From positions 1 to 58,504 of the forward strand of contig JASGFG010000013.1 of NCBI GenBank assembly GCA_047605605.1: DNA of 58,504 nt, in the 5' to 3' direction. Made by a program: the position numbers and the translations under genes. This document shows positions 26,081 to 34,760 of this stretch, in pieces. The stretch comes from JAATGA01 sp047605605 (GTDB lineage Bacteria; Pseudomonadota; Alphaproteobacteria; Rhodobacterales; Rhodobacteraceae). Numbering within the stretch: position 1 is the stretch's first letter; every line of letters starts with the position of its first letter. Under the pieces are notes generated by a model that was not told where the DNA came from, did no database searches, and saw only the letters and a program-made list of their open reading frames with translations.

Positions 26081-26092
26081 GGGGAACAGGAC

Positions 26093-27106
26093 ATGAGCAA
26101 ACCCGTCTCGCTGATGCTCGCGGCCGTGCTGGTCGTGGGGATGGCCGCGCTGCCGGTGATCGCGCCGCGGGCCATCGTGCAGGACCTGTTCACCGTGCTG
26201 TGCCTGCTGGTGCTGGCGCTGAACTGGAACATGCTGGCCGGTTTCGCGGGCCTCGTCTCGGTGGGACAACAGGCGTTTGTCGGCATCGGCGCCTATACGA
26301 TGTTCGCCGCCGTCATCCTGTGGGGGATGGACCCTCTGGCGGGGGTGCTGCTGGGGGGCATCGTAGCGATGGTGCTGGCGATCCCCATGGCGTTCTTTGC
26401 CTTTCGACTGAACGGCGCCTATTTCGCCATCGGCACCTGGGTGGTGGCCGACATCTGTCGCCTTGGGTTCGGCCAGTGGAAGGCGCTTGGCGGCGGCACC
26501 GGAACCTCGCTGCCCAAGGGCACGACCAGGGACATGCTGGGGGTCGAGGCGGTGAAGGGCCTGCTGGATGTCTCCAGCGCGGCGGCGGCGGATGCGGTGC
26601 TTTACTGGGTCGCGCTGGTGCTGGTGGTGGCGATGCTGGCGGCGTCCTGGGTGTTCCTGCGGTCGCGGATGGGGCTGGCCCTGCAAGCCGTGCGCGACAA
26701 TGTGCAGGCGGCGCGGTCGGTGGGCGTCGATCCCGTGCGGATCAAGGCGCTGGTGTTTCTGCTGACGGCCTTTGGCACGGGCCTTTGCGGGGGGCTGATC
26801 TTCATCCAGATCACACGGGTTTCACCCAATGCGGCCTTCTCGGTGCTGGACTGGACGGCCTTTGTCATCTTCATCGTCGTCATCGGCGGGATCGGCACCC
26901 TGCCCGGCCCCATCGTCGGCGTGCTGGTGTTCTATGCGCTGGAACGGCTGCTGGCCGATTACGGCACCGTCTATCTGATCGTGCTGGGCCTGATCGGCAT
27001 CGCGATCATGCTGTTCGCCCGGCGCGGCCTGTGGGGGCTGTTCGTCCAGCGCACGGGCATCGACCTTCTGCCGCTTGGCCACCCTGCGCCGCACGGCACC
27101 CCCTGA
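26093..27106 (+). CDS. Branched-chain amino acid-type ABC transporter permease (LivM-like)
   Basis: The 337-residue membrane protein has the LivM motifs NWNMLAGFAGLVSVGQQAFVGIGAY and, in the coupling loop, LQAVRDNVQAARSVGVD. It ends with the IGGIGTLPGPIVG segment. AAGGGGAACAGG precedes the ATG. It is the last transporter gene before the dioxygenase, 23 bp downstream. Confidence 0.95.
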   Translation: MSKPVSLMLAAVLVVGMAALPVIAPRAIVQDLFTVLCLLVLALNWNMLAGFAGLVSVGQQAFVGIGAYTMFAAVILWGMDPLAGVLLGGIVAMVLAIPMAFFAFRLNGAYFAIGTWVVADICRLGFGQWKALGGGTGTSLPKGTTRDMLGVEAVKGLLDVSSAAAADAVLYWVALVLVVAMLAASWVFLRSRMGLALQAVRDNVQAARSVGVDPVRIKALVFLLTAFGTGLCGGLIFIQITRVSPNAAFSVLDWTAFVIFIVVIGGIGTLPGPIVGVLVFYALERLLADYGTVYLIVLGLIGIAIMLFARRGLWGLFVQRTGIDLLPLGHPAPHGTP

Positions 27107-27129
27107 CCCCTTTTCGAGGAGGAAAAGCC

Positions 27130-27966
27130 ATGAGCCATTTTACCGAAGCCGCCTCGGTCGAAACCGTCAACGGGCGGATGGGGCCGGACACCAGCCCCCG
27201 CCTGCGCGAGGTCATGACCTGTCTGGTCCGGCATCTGCACGCCTTTGCCAAGGAAATCCACCTGACGCAGGAGGAATGGGAATACGGCATCGCCTTTCTG
27301 ACCCGCACCGGCCAGATCTGTTCGGACGAGCGGCAGGAATTCATCCTGCTGTCCGACACGCTGGGCCTGTCGATGCTGGTCGATGCGATCAACAACCGCC
27401 GTCCGGCGGGGGCGACGGAAAACACCGTCTTTGGCCCCTTTCACGTCGAGGATGCGCCGATCCGCGCCATGGGCGACAACATCAGCCTGGATGGCAAGGG
27501 CGAAAGCTGCCTGTTCGAGGGGCGCGTGCTGGACCTTGAGGGCCGTCCCGTCGCAGGCGCGACGGTCGATGTCTGGTCCGACAATGCCGACGGTTACTAT
27601 GACGTGCAGCAGCCGGACATCCAGCCGAAATGGAACAACCGCGGGCGGTTCATCACCGGGGCGGACGGGAAATACAGTTTCATCGGCATCAGGCCGGTCA
27701 GCTATCCCATCCCTGATGACGGCCCGGTGGGGCAGATGCTGGGCCACCTTGGCCGCCATCCCTATCGCCCGGCGCATATGCACTATCTGGTCACGGCGCC
27801 GGGGTTCCAGCGGGTGGTAACGCATACCTTCGTCGGCGGCGACGAATACCTGACCTCGGATGCGGTGTTCGGGGTCAAGGCCACGCTGGTCGCCCCGTAT
27901 GAACGGGTCGAGGGCGGCAAGACCCTGTGGAGGTCGCCCTTCGATTTCGTCCTTGTTCCTGCGTGA
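27130..27966 (+). CDS. Intradiol ring-cleavage dioxygenase, probably hydroxyquinol 1,2-dioxygenase
   Basis: The 278-residue protein has an N-terminal helical dimerisation domain (about 1-95) and the intradiol beta-sandwich. The non-haem Fe(III) ligands are visible: Tyr156 or Tyr157 (DNADGYYDVQ), Tyr192 (VSYPIPDDG), His216 and His218 (RPAHMHYL). It cleaves an aromatic 1,2-diol between the hydroxyls. Hydroxyquinol rather than catechol is inferred from maleylacetate reductase and a phenol hydroxylase nearby and the absence of cycloisomerase genes. Its product would be 3-hydroxymuconate, which becomes maleylacetate. GAGGAGGAAAAGCC lies before the start. Confidence 0.88.
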   Translation: MSHFTEAASVETVNGRMGPDTSPRLREVMTCLVRHLHAFAKEIHLTQEEWEYGIAFLTRTGQICSDERQEFILLSDTLGLSMLVDAINNRRPAGATENTVFGPFHVEDAPIRAMGDNISLDGKGESCLFEGRVLDLEGRPVAGATVDVWSDNADGYYDVQQPDIQPKWNNRGRFITGADGKYSFIGIRPVSYPIPDDGPVGQMLGHLGRHPYRPAHMHYLVTAPGFQRVVTHTFVGGDEYLTSDAVFGVKATLVAPYERVEGGKTLWRSPFDFVLVPA

Positions 27967-27976
27967 AGGCACGGCC

Positions 27977-28309
27977 ATGCCCAACGTCAAGATCTATGTC
28001 GATGACACCCTTTACCCGCAACTGCGGCCCGCGATCGCGGCGCTTCTGCCGGACCTTCGCGCCCTGCTCTGCCGGGATTTCGGCGTCGACATTCCCGCCT
28101 GCCAGTTCGGGGTGATCGGGGTCATGGGCCTGCCGGACCAGCCGCCGATAAACGCCGAACTCTCGATCCTGCCCCGGCCCGACCGCACGCGCGAGGCGGT
28201 GCTGTCCGTGGCGGAAAGCCTGCGCGCGATGATCGGCGTGGCGACGGGACAGCGGGTGGCCATCCGCATCTCGACCCTGGATGCGGCCGGCTATGTGGCG
28301 TTGAAGTGA
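27977..28309 (+). CDS. Tautomerase-superfamily protein (candidate 3-hydroxymuconate/maleylacetate tautomerase)
   Basis: The 110-residue protein begins MPNVKIYVDD. After Met removal this leaves the N-terminal Pro that is the catalytic base of the tautomerase (4-OT/CHMI) superfamily, and the length fits the CHMI-like branch. It follows the ring-cleavage dioxygenase by 10 bp. The dioxygenase product must ketonise to maleylacetate, so this enzyme may speed that step. The superfamily assignment is moderate and the role is inference. Its stop directly abuts the stop of the convergent LysR gene. Confidence 0.65.
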   Translation: MPNVKIYVDDTLYPQLRPAIAALLPDLRALLCRDFGVDIPACQFGVIGVMGLPDQPPINAELSILPRPDRTREAVLSVAESLRAMIGVATGQRVAIRISTLDAAGYVALK

Positions 28310-29260
28310 TCAGCCCCGGCGGCGCGTGACCTGTTGTTCATGGTCGATCCGCGCCTGAAGGCGCTGCATCTCGGTCGAAAGATGGGCCACGATCTGGCGC
28401 ACCGCCGGCGGCCCGCCCCGCCCTGCCGGGACCAGCAGACCCAGTTGCCGGTCGGGATGGTCGATCTTCAGCGGCAGCGCCTCCAGCGGGACGGTGCGGC
28501 GCGACAGGAACACCACCGAATAGGGCAGCACGGTCAGCGCATCCGATCCCGTCAGCACCGACTGGATCGACGACAGGGTGCCCCCCGAAAAGCTGACGCG
28601 GAAATCCTCGCGTCCGATGGATTTCAGCGCGCGTTGCAGGTCGCGGTAAAGCGGGCTGTTGGCGGGCGGCGCGATCCACGGATAGGGGTCTATGTCGGCC
28701 AGCGTGATCGCCTTGCGCCGGGTCAGCGGATGGCCCGCCCGGCAGGCGATGACATTGCGTCCCGGCAACAGCGGCGTGAACTCCATGTCGGGCGGCACCT
28801 GGCTGGCGTGAAGCGGCACGATCGCCACGTCCAGCGCCCCGTTCCGCAACGCGGCCGCCAGCGCATCCAGATAGCCATAAGACTGGTCGATCTGCACATC
28901 GGGGTTCCGCGTCTGGAACTCGGCGATCATGGTGGAAACGACGCCATCCATGAAGATGGGAGAGCCGCCGACCCGCAGCCGCCCGGCGTGCCCCTGGCGA
29001 TAGCGTTGCACCAGCAGGCTCGCCTCCTGGTTGGCGGCGCGGATGCGCGCGCCAAGGCGGGCAAGGCTGGCCCCCAGCTCGGTCGGCCGCAGCGGGCGGC
29101 GGCCCGGCTCGAACAGCGGCAGGCCGATCCGCTCCTCCAGCAGGGCCATGCTGCGGGACACCGACGGCTGCGATTTACCCAGGGCATCCGCCCCCTCGGT
29201 CAGCCCGCCCTTTTCGACGATGACGGCCAGAATCTCCAGATGTTCGCTGTCCAGCTTCAT
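28310..29260 (-). CDS. LysR-family transcriptional regulator of the hydroxyquinol module
   Basis: The 316-residue protein has an N-terminal winged helix-turn-helix (about 5-65; GGLTEGADALGKSQPSVSRS, then LEERIGLPLFEPGRRPLRPTELG). The C-terminal periplasmic-binding-protein-like effector domain runs from about residue 92. It is divergent from maleylacetate reductase, with 89 bp between the starts. A LysR-sized site in that gap is nearly repeated upstream of the importer/dioxygenase operon, so it probably activates both. The inducer is probably the ring-cleavage substrate or product. Confidence 0.92.
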   Translation of the reverse strand: MKLDSEHLEILAVIVEKGGLTEGADALGKSQPSVSRSMALLEERIGLPLFEPGRRPLRPTELGASLARLGARIRAANQEASLLVQRYRQGHAGRLRVGGSPIFMDGVVSTMIAEFQTRNPDVQIDQSYGYLDALAAALRNGALDVAIVPLHASQVPPDMEFTPLLPGRNVIACRAGHPLTRRKAITLADIDPYPWIAPPANSPLYRDLQRALKSIGREDFRVSFSGGTLSSIQSVLTGSDALTVLPYSVVFLSRRTVPLEALPLKIDHPDRQLGLLVPAGRGGPPAVRQIVAHLSTEMQRLQARIDHEQQVTRRRG

Positions 29261-29267
29261 AACGAAA

Positions 29268-29305
29268 AGCGATATAATATCGGCATCATCCGATCAATAT
29301 TTGCG
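29268..29305. promoter_or_regulatory. Candidate LysR operator in the divergent promoter
   Basis: It contains the 13-bp palindrome CGATATAATATCG (29270-29282), then GCATCATCCGATCAATATTTGC. The arrangement is repeated with few changes at 22308-22345. It is centred between the LysR and maleylacetate reductase starts, as expected for a LysR autoregulatory and activation site. Confidence 0.5.
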
Positions 29306-29349
29306 TTCTGGACATCTAACCTTTTTCGACGGTTCGAGGGAGGAGCCAG

Positions 29350-30423
29350 ATGTCTTTCTATCGCAACGAATTCACCGCGCGATCCGCCGAGGTGAAAGTG
29401 CGCTTTGGCGCGGGCGTGCGCCATGCCATCGCCGAAGAAGTCACGGCGCTCGGCGCGAAACGCGCGCTGATCCTGTCCACCCCGCATCAGGTCGCCGTGG
29501 CCGAGGAATTTGCGGCCCTTTGCGGGCAGCTGGCGGCGGGAACCTTTACCGGGGCGGTGATGCACACGCCGGTGGACGTGTCGGAACAGGCGACGGAACA
29601 TGCCCGCAGGATCGGCGCGGATGTTCTGGTCGCGGTTGGCGGCGGGTCCACGACGGGCCTTGGCAAGGCCATCGCCCTGCGCACCGACCTGCCGCAGATC
29701 GTGGTGCCCACGACCTATGCCGGGTCCGAGGCGACGCCGATCCTGGGCCAGACGGAAAACGGGGTGAAGACCACGCTGACCAGCGCGAAGGTCCAGCCCG
29801 AGGTCATCCTTTACGATGCCGAACTGGTTGCCACCCTGCCGGTGGGCATGACGGTGACATCGGCCCTGAACGCCATGGCCCATGCGGCCGAGGGGCTTTA
29901 TGCGCGGGACCGATCGCCGCTGTCCTCCCTTATGGCGGTCGAGGGGCTGCGCGCCTTTCGCGATGCCCTGCCCCGGGTCAAGGCATCGCCGGGCGATCTG
30001 TCGGGGCGGGGGGAAACCCTTTATGGTGCATGGTTGTGCGGAACCGTCCTGGGGCAGGTCGGCATGGCGCTGCACCACAAGCTTTGCCACACGCTGGGGG
30101 GCAGTTTCGACCTGCCGCACGCGGAAACCCATGCGGTCGTCCTGCCCCATGCCATCGCCTATAACGCAGGGGCGGTGCCCGACCTGCTGGCCCCGGTGGC
30201 AGAGATCTACGGCAACCCGAACCCCGGCCTTGCCATTTACGACTTCGCGGCACAGATGGGCTCGCCCCTGGCGCTGCGCGATCTGGGGCTGAAGGAATCC
30301 GATCTGGACCGCGCCGCCGATCTGGCCACGCGCAACCCCTATTGGAATCCGCGCCCGGTCGAGCGTGACGCGATCCGGCGGCTGTTGCAGGCCGCCTGGG
30401 CGGGCGACCGGCCCGCGACCTGA
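29350..30423 (+). CDS. Maleylacetate reductase
   Basis: The 357-residue iron-containing alcohol dehydrogenase-fold protein has the NAD-site GGGSTTGLGKAIALRT, VPTTYAGSEATPI and the metal/active-site helices with NAMAHAAEGLYA and HHKLCHTLGG. This set is characteristic of maleylacetate reductases, which make 3-oxoadipate from maleylacetate using NADH. GAGGGAGGAG lies before the ATG. It sits 60 bp upstream of the TfdB-like hydroxylase and completes the lower hydroxyquinol route with the dioxygenase at 27130. Confidence 0.93.
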   Translation: MSFYRNEFTARSAEVKVRFGAGVRHAIAEEVTALGAKRALILSTPHQVAVAEEFAALCGQLAAGTFTGAVMHTPVDVSEQATEHARRIGADVLVAVGGGSTTGLGKAIALRTDLPQIVVPTTYAGSEATPILGQTENGVKTTLTSAKVQPEVILYDAELVATLPVGMTVTSALNAMAHAAEGLYARDRSPLSSLMAVEGLRAFRDALPRVKASPGDLSGRGETLYGAWLCGTVLGQVGMALHHKLCHTLGGSFDLPHAETHAVVLPHAIAYNAGAVPDLLAPVAEIYGNPNPGLAIYDFAAQMGSPLALRDLGLKESDLDRAADLATRNPYWNPRPVERDAIRRLLQAAWAGDRPAT

Positions 30424-30433
30424 CACCCGCGCC

Positions 30434-30456
30434 GCGGGGGAAAGAGGAGCCCCCGC
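30434..30456 (+). terminator. Intercistronic hairpin between maleylacetate reductase and hydroxylase
   Basis: GCGGGGG (30434-30440) and CCCCCGC (30450-30456) form a 7-bp stem around AAAGAGGAG. There is no U-tract, so it is more likely an mRNA stability or attenuation structure than a full terminator. Confidence 0.35.
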
Positions 30457-30483
30457 CGCCCCACCACCCTTGGGAGGAAACCT

Positions 30484-32241
30484 ATGGCTGACATCACCAC
30501 CGACGTGCTGATCATTGGCACCGGCCCCGCAGGCTCAGCCGCGGCGGCGCTGCTTTCCAGTTACGGCATCGCCAACATGGCAGTGAACCGTTACCGCTGG
30601 CTGGCCAACACGCCGCGCGCCCATATCACCAACCAGCGCACGATGGAGGTGCTGCGCGACCTCGGCCGCGAGGTCGAGGACGAAGCCTATATGTTCGCCG
30701 CGCATCAGGATCTGATGGGCGAGAACGTGTTCTGCGAAAGCCTTGCGGGCGAAGAGATCGGCCGGATGAAGGCCTGGGGCAACCATCCGCTGTCAAAGGC
30801 GGAACACCTGATGTCTTCGCCCACGCAGATGAACGACCTGCCGCAGACCTTCATGGAACCGCTGCTGTTCAAGACGGCCTGTTCGCGCGGCACGCAGGCG
30901 CGGATGTCGACCGAATACCTGTCCCATGTGCAGGATGCCGATGGCGTGACGACCACCTGCCGCGACCGGCTGACCGGGCAATCGCTGACGATCCGGTCGA
31001 AATACCTGATCGGCGCCGATGGCGGCAAGTCGCAGGTGGCCGAGGATGCGGGCCTGCCGTTCGAGGGCAAGATGGGCGTCGGCGGGTCGATGAACATCTA
31101 CTTCCGCGCCGATCTGTCGAAATACGTCGCCCACCGGCCCAGCGTGCTTTACTGGGTGATGCAGCCCGGCGCCGATGTCGGCGGCATCGGGATGGGGCTG
31201 GTGCGGATGGTCCGGCCTTGGAACGAATGGCTGATCGTCTGGGGATATGACATCAGCCAGCCCGCGCCCGAGGTCACGCCCGAATTCGCCACCGGCGTCG
31301 CCCGGCAGCTGATCGGCGACCCCGCGCTGGAGATCGAGCTGATTTCGGCCAGCACCTGGACGGTGAACAACTTTTACGCCACACGCACCGCGAACGGGCG
31401 GGTGTTCTGCATGGGCGATGCGATCCACCGCCATCCGCCGTCGAACGGGCTGGGGTCGAACACCTCGATCCAGGATGCGTTCAACCTGGCGTGGAAGCTG
31501 TCCATGGTGATCAAGGGTCAGGCCGGGCCGGGGCTGCTGGACAGCTATGATGCCGAACGTGCGCCGGTGGCCAAGCAGATCGTGACGCGGGCCAACCAGT
31601 CCATCGCCGAAACCGGCCCGATCTTTGCCGCACTTGGCATGGCCGAAGGCGTCAGCCCCGAGCAGATGCAGCGAAACCTGTCTGCCCGCAGCGAAGGCAC
31701 CCCCGCAGCGCAGGCGCAGCGCGAGGCGATCCGCAAGGCCATCGCCTTCAAGAAATACGAGTTCGACGCCCATGGGGTGGAGTTGAACCAGCGCTATCGG
31801 TCGGATGCCGTCGTCACCGATGGCCAGATCGAGCCGGATTTCCAGCTGGACGCCGACCTGCATTATCAACCGACCACCTGGCCGGGGGCGCGACTGCCCC
31901 ATGCCTGGCTTTACCGCCACGACACCGGCGCGCAGGTCTCGACCCTGGACCTGTGCGGTCATGGGCGGTTTACGCTGCTGACCGGCCTGGGCGGCGAGGC
32001 CTGGGTTCTGGCGGCCCGCAAGGTGGCGGAGGATCTGGGAATCGAGCTTGTGGCGCATGTGATCGGCCCGCGGCAGGACTATGTCGATCACAGCGGCGAC
32101 TGGGCCCGCATCTCTGAAATCAGGGACGACGGATGCCTTCTGGTCCGGCCCGATCATCATATCTGCTGGCGTGCCACCACCATGGCGGATGCGCCCGAGG
32201 ACGGTCTTCTTCGCGCGCTGCGCGCGGTGCTGGACCGCTGA
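30484..32241 (+). CDS. FAD-dependent phenol hydroxylase (TfdB-like 2,4-dichlorophenol 6-monooxygenase family; candidate resorcinol hydroxylase)
   Basis: The 585-residue class A flavoprotein monooxygenase has the FAD motif GTGPAG (residues 12-17), the middle motif YLIGADGGKSQVAEDAG and the second FAD motif GRVFCMGDAIHRHPPSNGLGSN. A C-terminal thioredoxin-like domain follows from about residue 440. Long blocks such as RYRWLANTPRAHITNQRTME recall TfdB as I know it. With a hydroxyquinol-type dioxygenase and maleylacetate reductase alongside, conversion of resorcinol (or a similar phenol) to hydroxyquinol is likely. GGGAGGAAACCT gives the ribosome site. Confidence 0.9.
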   Translation: MADITTDVLIIGTGPAGSAAAALLSSYGIANMAVNRYRWLANTPRAHITNQRTMEVLRDLGREVEDEAYMFAAHQDLMGENVFCESLAGEEIGRMKAWGNHPLSKAEHLMSSPTQMNDLPQTFMEPLLFKTACSRGTQARMSTEYLSHVQDADGVTTTCRDRLTGQSLTIRSKYLIGADGGKSQVAEDAGLPFEGKMGVGGSMNIYFRADLSKYVAHRPSVLYWVMQPGADVGGIGMGLVRMVRPWNEWLIVWGYDISQPAPEVTPEFATGVARQLIGDPALEIELISASTWTVNNFYATRTANGRVFCMGDAIHRHPPSNGLGSNTSIQDAFNLAWKLSMVIKGQAGPGLLDSYDAERAPVAKQIVTRANQSIAETGPIFAALGMAEGVSPEQMQRNLSARSEGTPAAQAQREAIRKAIAFKKYEFDAHGVELNQRYRSDAVVTDGQIEPDFQLDADLHYQPTTWPGARLPHAWLYRHDTGAQVSTLDLCGHGRFTLLTGLGGEAWVLAARKVAEDLGIELVAHVIGPRQDYVDHSGDWARISEIRDDGCLLVRPDHHICWRATTMADAPEDGLLRALRAVLDR

Positions 32242-32279
32242 TCCCCTTCGGGGCCTGAAATGCCCGGCCTGCGGGTATC

Positions 32280-32305
32280 GGCCCGGATCGCACAGGATCC
32301 GGGCC
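32280..32305. terminator. Bidirectional terminator between convergent hydroxylase genes
   Basis: GGCCCGGATC and GATCCGGGCC form a perfect 10-bp stem with a 6-nt loop, midway between the stops at 32241 and 32310. On the plus strand it is followed by ATTCTC. Confidence 0.65.
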
Positions 32306-32309
32306 ATTC

Positions 32310-33971
32310 TCATGCCACCGCAAGCTGCGGTTGATCGGCGGCGCGCAGGCCGGCCATGACCGCATCAAAGCTTTGCCGCAGCCCCCCTGCATCCGCCGCC
32401 GTCGCCGCCACATAGAAATCCGGCCGCAACAGCGCATAGGTCGCGCCGATCCGGTCCAGCCATGCGCGATAGGTGCCCTCGACATCGACGGCATCGCAAG
32501 GGCTTCCCGCCGCGCCGATCCTGACCGTCTGTCCCCCCAACGCCGCCAGTTGCGCCATCTGCTGCGGGCTCAGCGCCGTTGCGGGGTCGTGATCCAGCCC
32601 GATCACCATCCAGCCAAAGCCCACTGCCTGATCGAACCTGTCGCGCCGGCCCTGCGCCTCGACCACGCCCTGCACCGACAACGCACCCGCGTGCGGGGTT
32701 TCGGCGCACCACGCCCCCGGCCCCAACTGGCAGATGTCGGTCGGGACGGGCGCAAAGTTCCGCGCCGCCAGATCGGCCCTCATCTGCCGGTCGCGCGCAG
32801 CGGCCTGTTCGGGGTCGGCGATGCAGATGATCTTGCCCAGATCCTGGCTGAAGTCGATGTAGTGCCGCGCGTGGTCCTTGCGTTCGGTGGTATAGCTGGC
32901 CAGCGCCTCGATCCCGTAAAGGCCCTTCAGCATCCCGTCCAGCCGCCAGCCCAGGGCAAAGGCATCGCGCAGGCCCGCGCACATCCCCTCGCCCGCGAAG
33001 GGCGGCATCAGATGCGCGGCATCCCCGGCGATGGCGCAGCGGCCGCGGTGCCAGTCGTTCGCCCACCGGGCCTGAAACCGATAGACGGCGCTGCGCTCCA
33101 GCAGGGCATTTTCGGGACTCAGACCCCAGGGCGCCAGCAACTCCCAGGCCTTTTCGGGCGCCTGCATCTCCTCGACGCTTTCGCCGGGCAGGACCATATA
33201 TTCCCAGCGGCGCCGCACCGGCCCACCCGCGACGGGACCGGGGCCGCCCGGCACGATGGTCGTGGGGCGGCGCGGATCGCACAGCTGCCACTGCGCCGGT
33301 TCACCGGGGCGCGAGGCGACGTAATCGAATTGCGGGATCATGTCGAGGATCAGCCAGTCGAAGAAATAGCCCTTGTCCTCGCTTTCGATGCCAAGCGCCT
33401 GCCGCACAAAGCTGTTGGCGCCATCCGCCCCGATGACAAAGCGCGAGCGCAGGGTCTGCGCCCCGGTCGCGGTCGCATCCTCCAGCGGGTTGCGCCGGAT
33501 GGTCAGCGTCGCGCTGTCGGCATCCTGCACCAGCCCGACCGCCTCGAAGCCGCGGATATGGCGGACGGTCGGCAGTTGATCGGCCAGTCCGGTCAGGCGC
33601 TTTTCCAGTTCCGGCTGATTGAACCAGTAACGCACCCGCCAGCCCGAAGCCGAGGTCGATTGCCAGTCGACGATCTGAAGATTCTCGCGCCCCGCATCTT
33701 TCCAGTAGTAAAGTTCGTCATGAAAGCTGATCGCCGGATCGCTTTCGGAATCGATGCCCAGCGTCGCCAGAATGCGCGCGATCTCATGATCATAGGTCAC
33801 GGCGCGCGGGCGCCCGTATGCGGTGGTCCAGCGTTCCACCAGCGTGACCCGATGGCCCGCGCGTCCCAGCAGGATCGCCAGCAGCGTGCCGACCGGCCCG
33901 CCCCCGACGATGGCAACATCGGTATCGCAAGGCGCCCCGCTTACGGGCGCGCCAGTCAGTTCGACTGTCAT
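32310..33971 (-). CDS. FAD-dependent aromatic monooxygenase (MhpA-like)
   Basis: The 553-residue class A hydroxylase has the GxGxxG FAD motif (VAIVGGGPVGTLLAILLGRAG), the RFVIGADGANSFVR middle motif and GRCAIAGDAAHLMPPFAGEGMCAGLRDA. The layout matches 3-(3-hydroxyphenyl)propionate hydroxylase and its relatives. No meta-cleavage genes are present, so the substrate is probably another phenol feeding the hydroxyquinol route. ATG 33971 is preferred over an upstream in-frame TTG at 34058 because GGAGGGAG precedes it. It is monocistronic and faces the TfdB-like gene. Confidence 0.85.
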   Translation of the reverse strand: MTVELTGAPVSGAPCDTDVAIVGGGPVGTLLAILLGRAGHRVTLVERWTTAYGRPRAVTYDHEIARILATLGIDSESDPAISFHDELYYWKDAGRENLQIVDWQSTSASGWRVRYWFNQPELEKRLTGLADQLPTVRHIRGFEAVGLVQDADSATLTIRRNPLEDATATGAQTLRSRFVIGADGANSFVRQALGIESEDKGYFFDWLILDMIPQFDYVASRPGEPAQWQLCDPRRPTTIVPGGPGPVAGGPVRRRWEYMVLPGESVEEMQAPEKAWELLAPWGLSPENALLERSAVYRFQARWANDWHRGRCAIAGDAAHLMPPFAGEGMCAGLRDAFALGWRLDGMLKGLYGIEALASYTTERKDHARHYIDFSQDLGKIICIADPEQAAARDRQMRADLAARNFAPVPTDICQLGPGAWCAETPHAGALSVQGVVEAQGRRDRFDQAVGFGWMVIGLDHDPATALSPQQMAQLAALGGQTVRIGAAGSPCDAVDVEGTYRAWLDRIGATYALLRPDFYVAATAADAGGLRQSFDAVMAGLRAADQPQLAVA

Positions 33972-34364
33972 CCTGATCTCCCTCCGGTGAGCGAGGGCCT
34001 TCCTCGGGGCCGAAAACCGCTCGAGGATAAATCTAGGCATAATATGAATGATCGTCAAGTTTGAATTTTATTCATACAAGGCCATGGATCACCCATGTCG
34101 AACGCAAACGGCACGACCCGACACGACGCTGAAAAGCGCGCGCATCGTCCTTGCGGCAAGGTCAAGGGATCCGTCGAACAGACGAATGGGAATGCCCCCG
34201 CCCCGAAATAAGCAGGGCAACCATCGCGTGATCCGGTCGCGGGCGTGCAAAACGGGCAGCACCCGTGTCATCTGCCGGGTTTCGGGGGGAAAGCCGCGTC
34301 AGCCTTCGCCCTACGTCCGGCCCTTTTTCCGCAGGGCGGCCAAGGGCGGGCCGGTGGGGCATCG
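33972..34364. other. 393-bp intergenic region upstream of the MhpA-like gene
   Basis: No supported gene. The part nearest the MhpA-like gene (34030-34080) is AT-rich and holds a candidate operator. The rest is GC-rich, and I recognise neither a terminator for the RidA operon nor other structure in it. Confidence 0.6.
34043..34076. promoter_or_regulatory. Candidate operator/promoter of the MhpA-like gene
   Basis: TATGAAT (34043-34049) and ATTCATA (34070-34076) are a perfect 7-bp inverted repeat. Between them lies TCAAGTTTGAA, similar to the core of the 18-bp palindrome at 40702-40719. It lies about 70-105 bp before the start codon. Confidence 0.4.
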
Positions 34365-34760
34365 TCACGGGATGACGGCGGTTGCCTCGATTTCCACCTT
34401 GGCCCGGTCTTCAACCAGCGCCACCACCTGCACCAGCGCCATTGCCGGATAGGTGCGCCCGATCACCGCCTTGTAGACCCGGCCCAGGTCTTTCAGGTTG
34501 TCCAGGTATTCCCGCTTTGACGTGACATACCAGGTCAGCCGCACCAGATGTTCGGGGCCTGCGCCCGCCTCGGCCAGCACGGCGACGATGGATTTCAGCG
34601 CCAGCTCCACCTGACCGACGAAATCGTCGGTCTCGAATTCCTGCTGGGCGTTCCAGCCGATCATCCCGCCGGTGAACACCATCCGCCCGGTCGCGGCGAT
34701 GCCGTTGGAATAGCCGGGCGTCGCCTTCCAGTGCGACGGGTGCAGGATCTGATGGGTCAT
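34365..34760 (-). CDS. RidA/YjgF-family protein lacking the usual catalytic arginine
   Basis: The 131-residue protein has the Rid fold: GYSNGIAATGRMVFTGGMIGW at the start, a middle LVRLTWYVTSKREYLDNL, and YPAMALVQVVAL near the end. RidA proteins hydrolyse reactive enamines and imines through an arginine in a P-A-R-S context. Here that position reads P-A-M-A (Met107), so it belongs to another Rid subgroup and its activity is uncertain. It ends the aminobenzoyl-CoA operon, overlapping the thioesterase by 4 bp; enamine intermediates would be expected there. Confidence 0.85.
   Translation of the reverse strand: MTHQILHPSHWKATPGYSNGIAATGRMVFTGGMIGWNAQQEFETDDFVGQVELALKSIVAVLAEAGAGPEHLVRLTWYVTSKREYLDNLKDLGRVYKAVIGRTYPAMALVQVVALVEDRAKVEIEATAVIP

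Noticed and set aside
27130..27966. Catechol 1,2-dioxygenase instead of hydroxyquinol 1,2-dioxygenase
   Set aside because: Motifs alone do not exclude it, but there is no muconate cycloisomerase or muconolactone isomerase, while maleylacetate reductase is present.
28307..28312. Possible frameshift or fusion where the tautomerase and LysR genes meet
   Set aside because: The stops simply abut on opposite strands (TGA then the complement of TGA); both proteins have normal lengths and ends.
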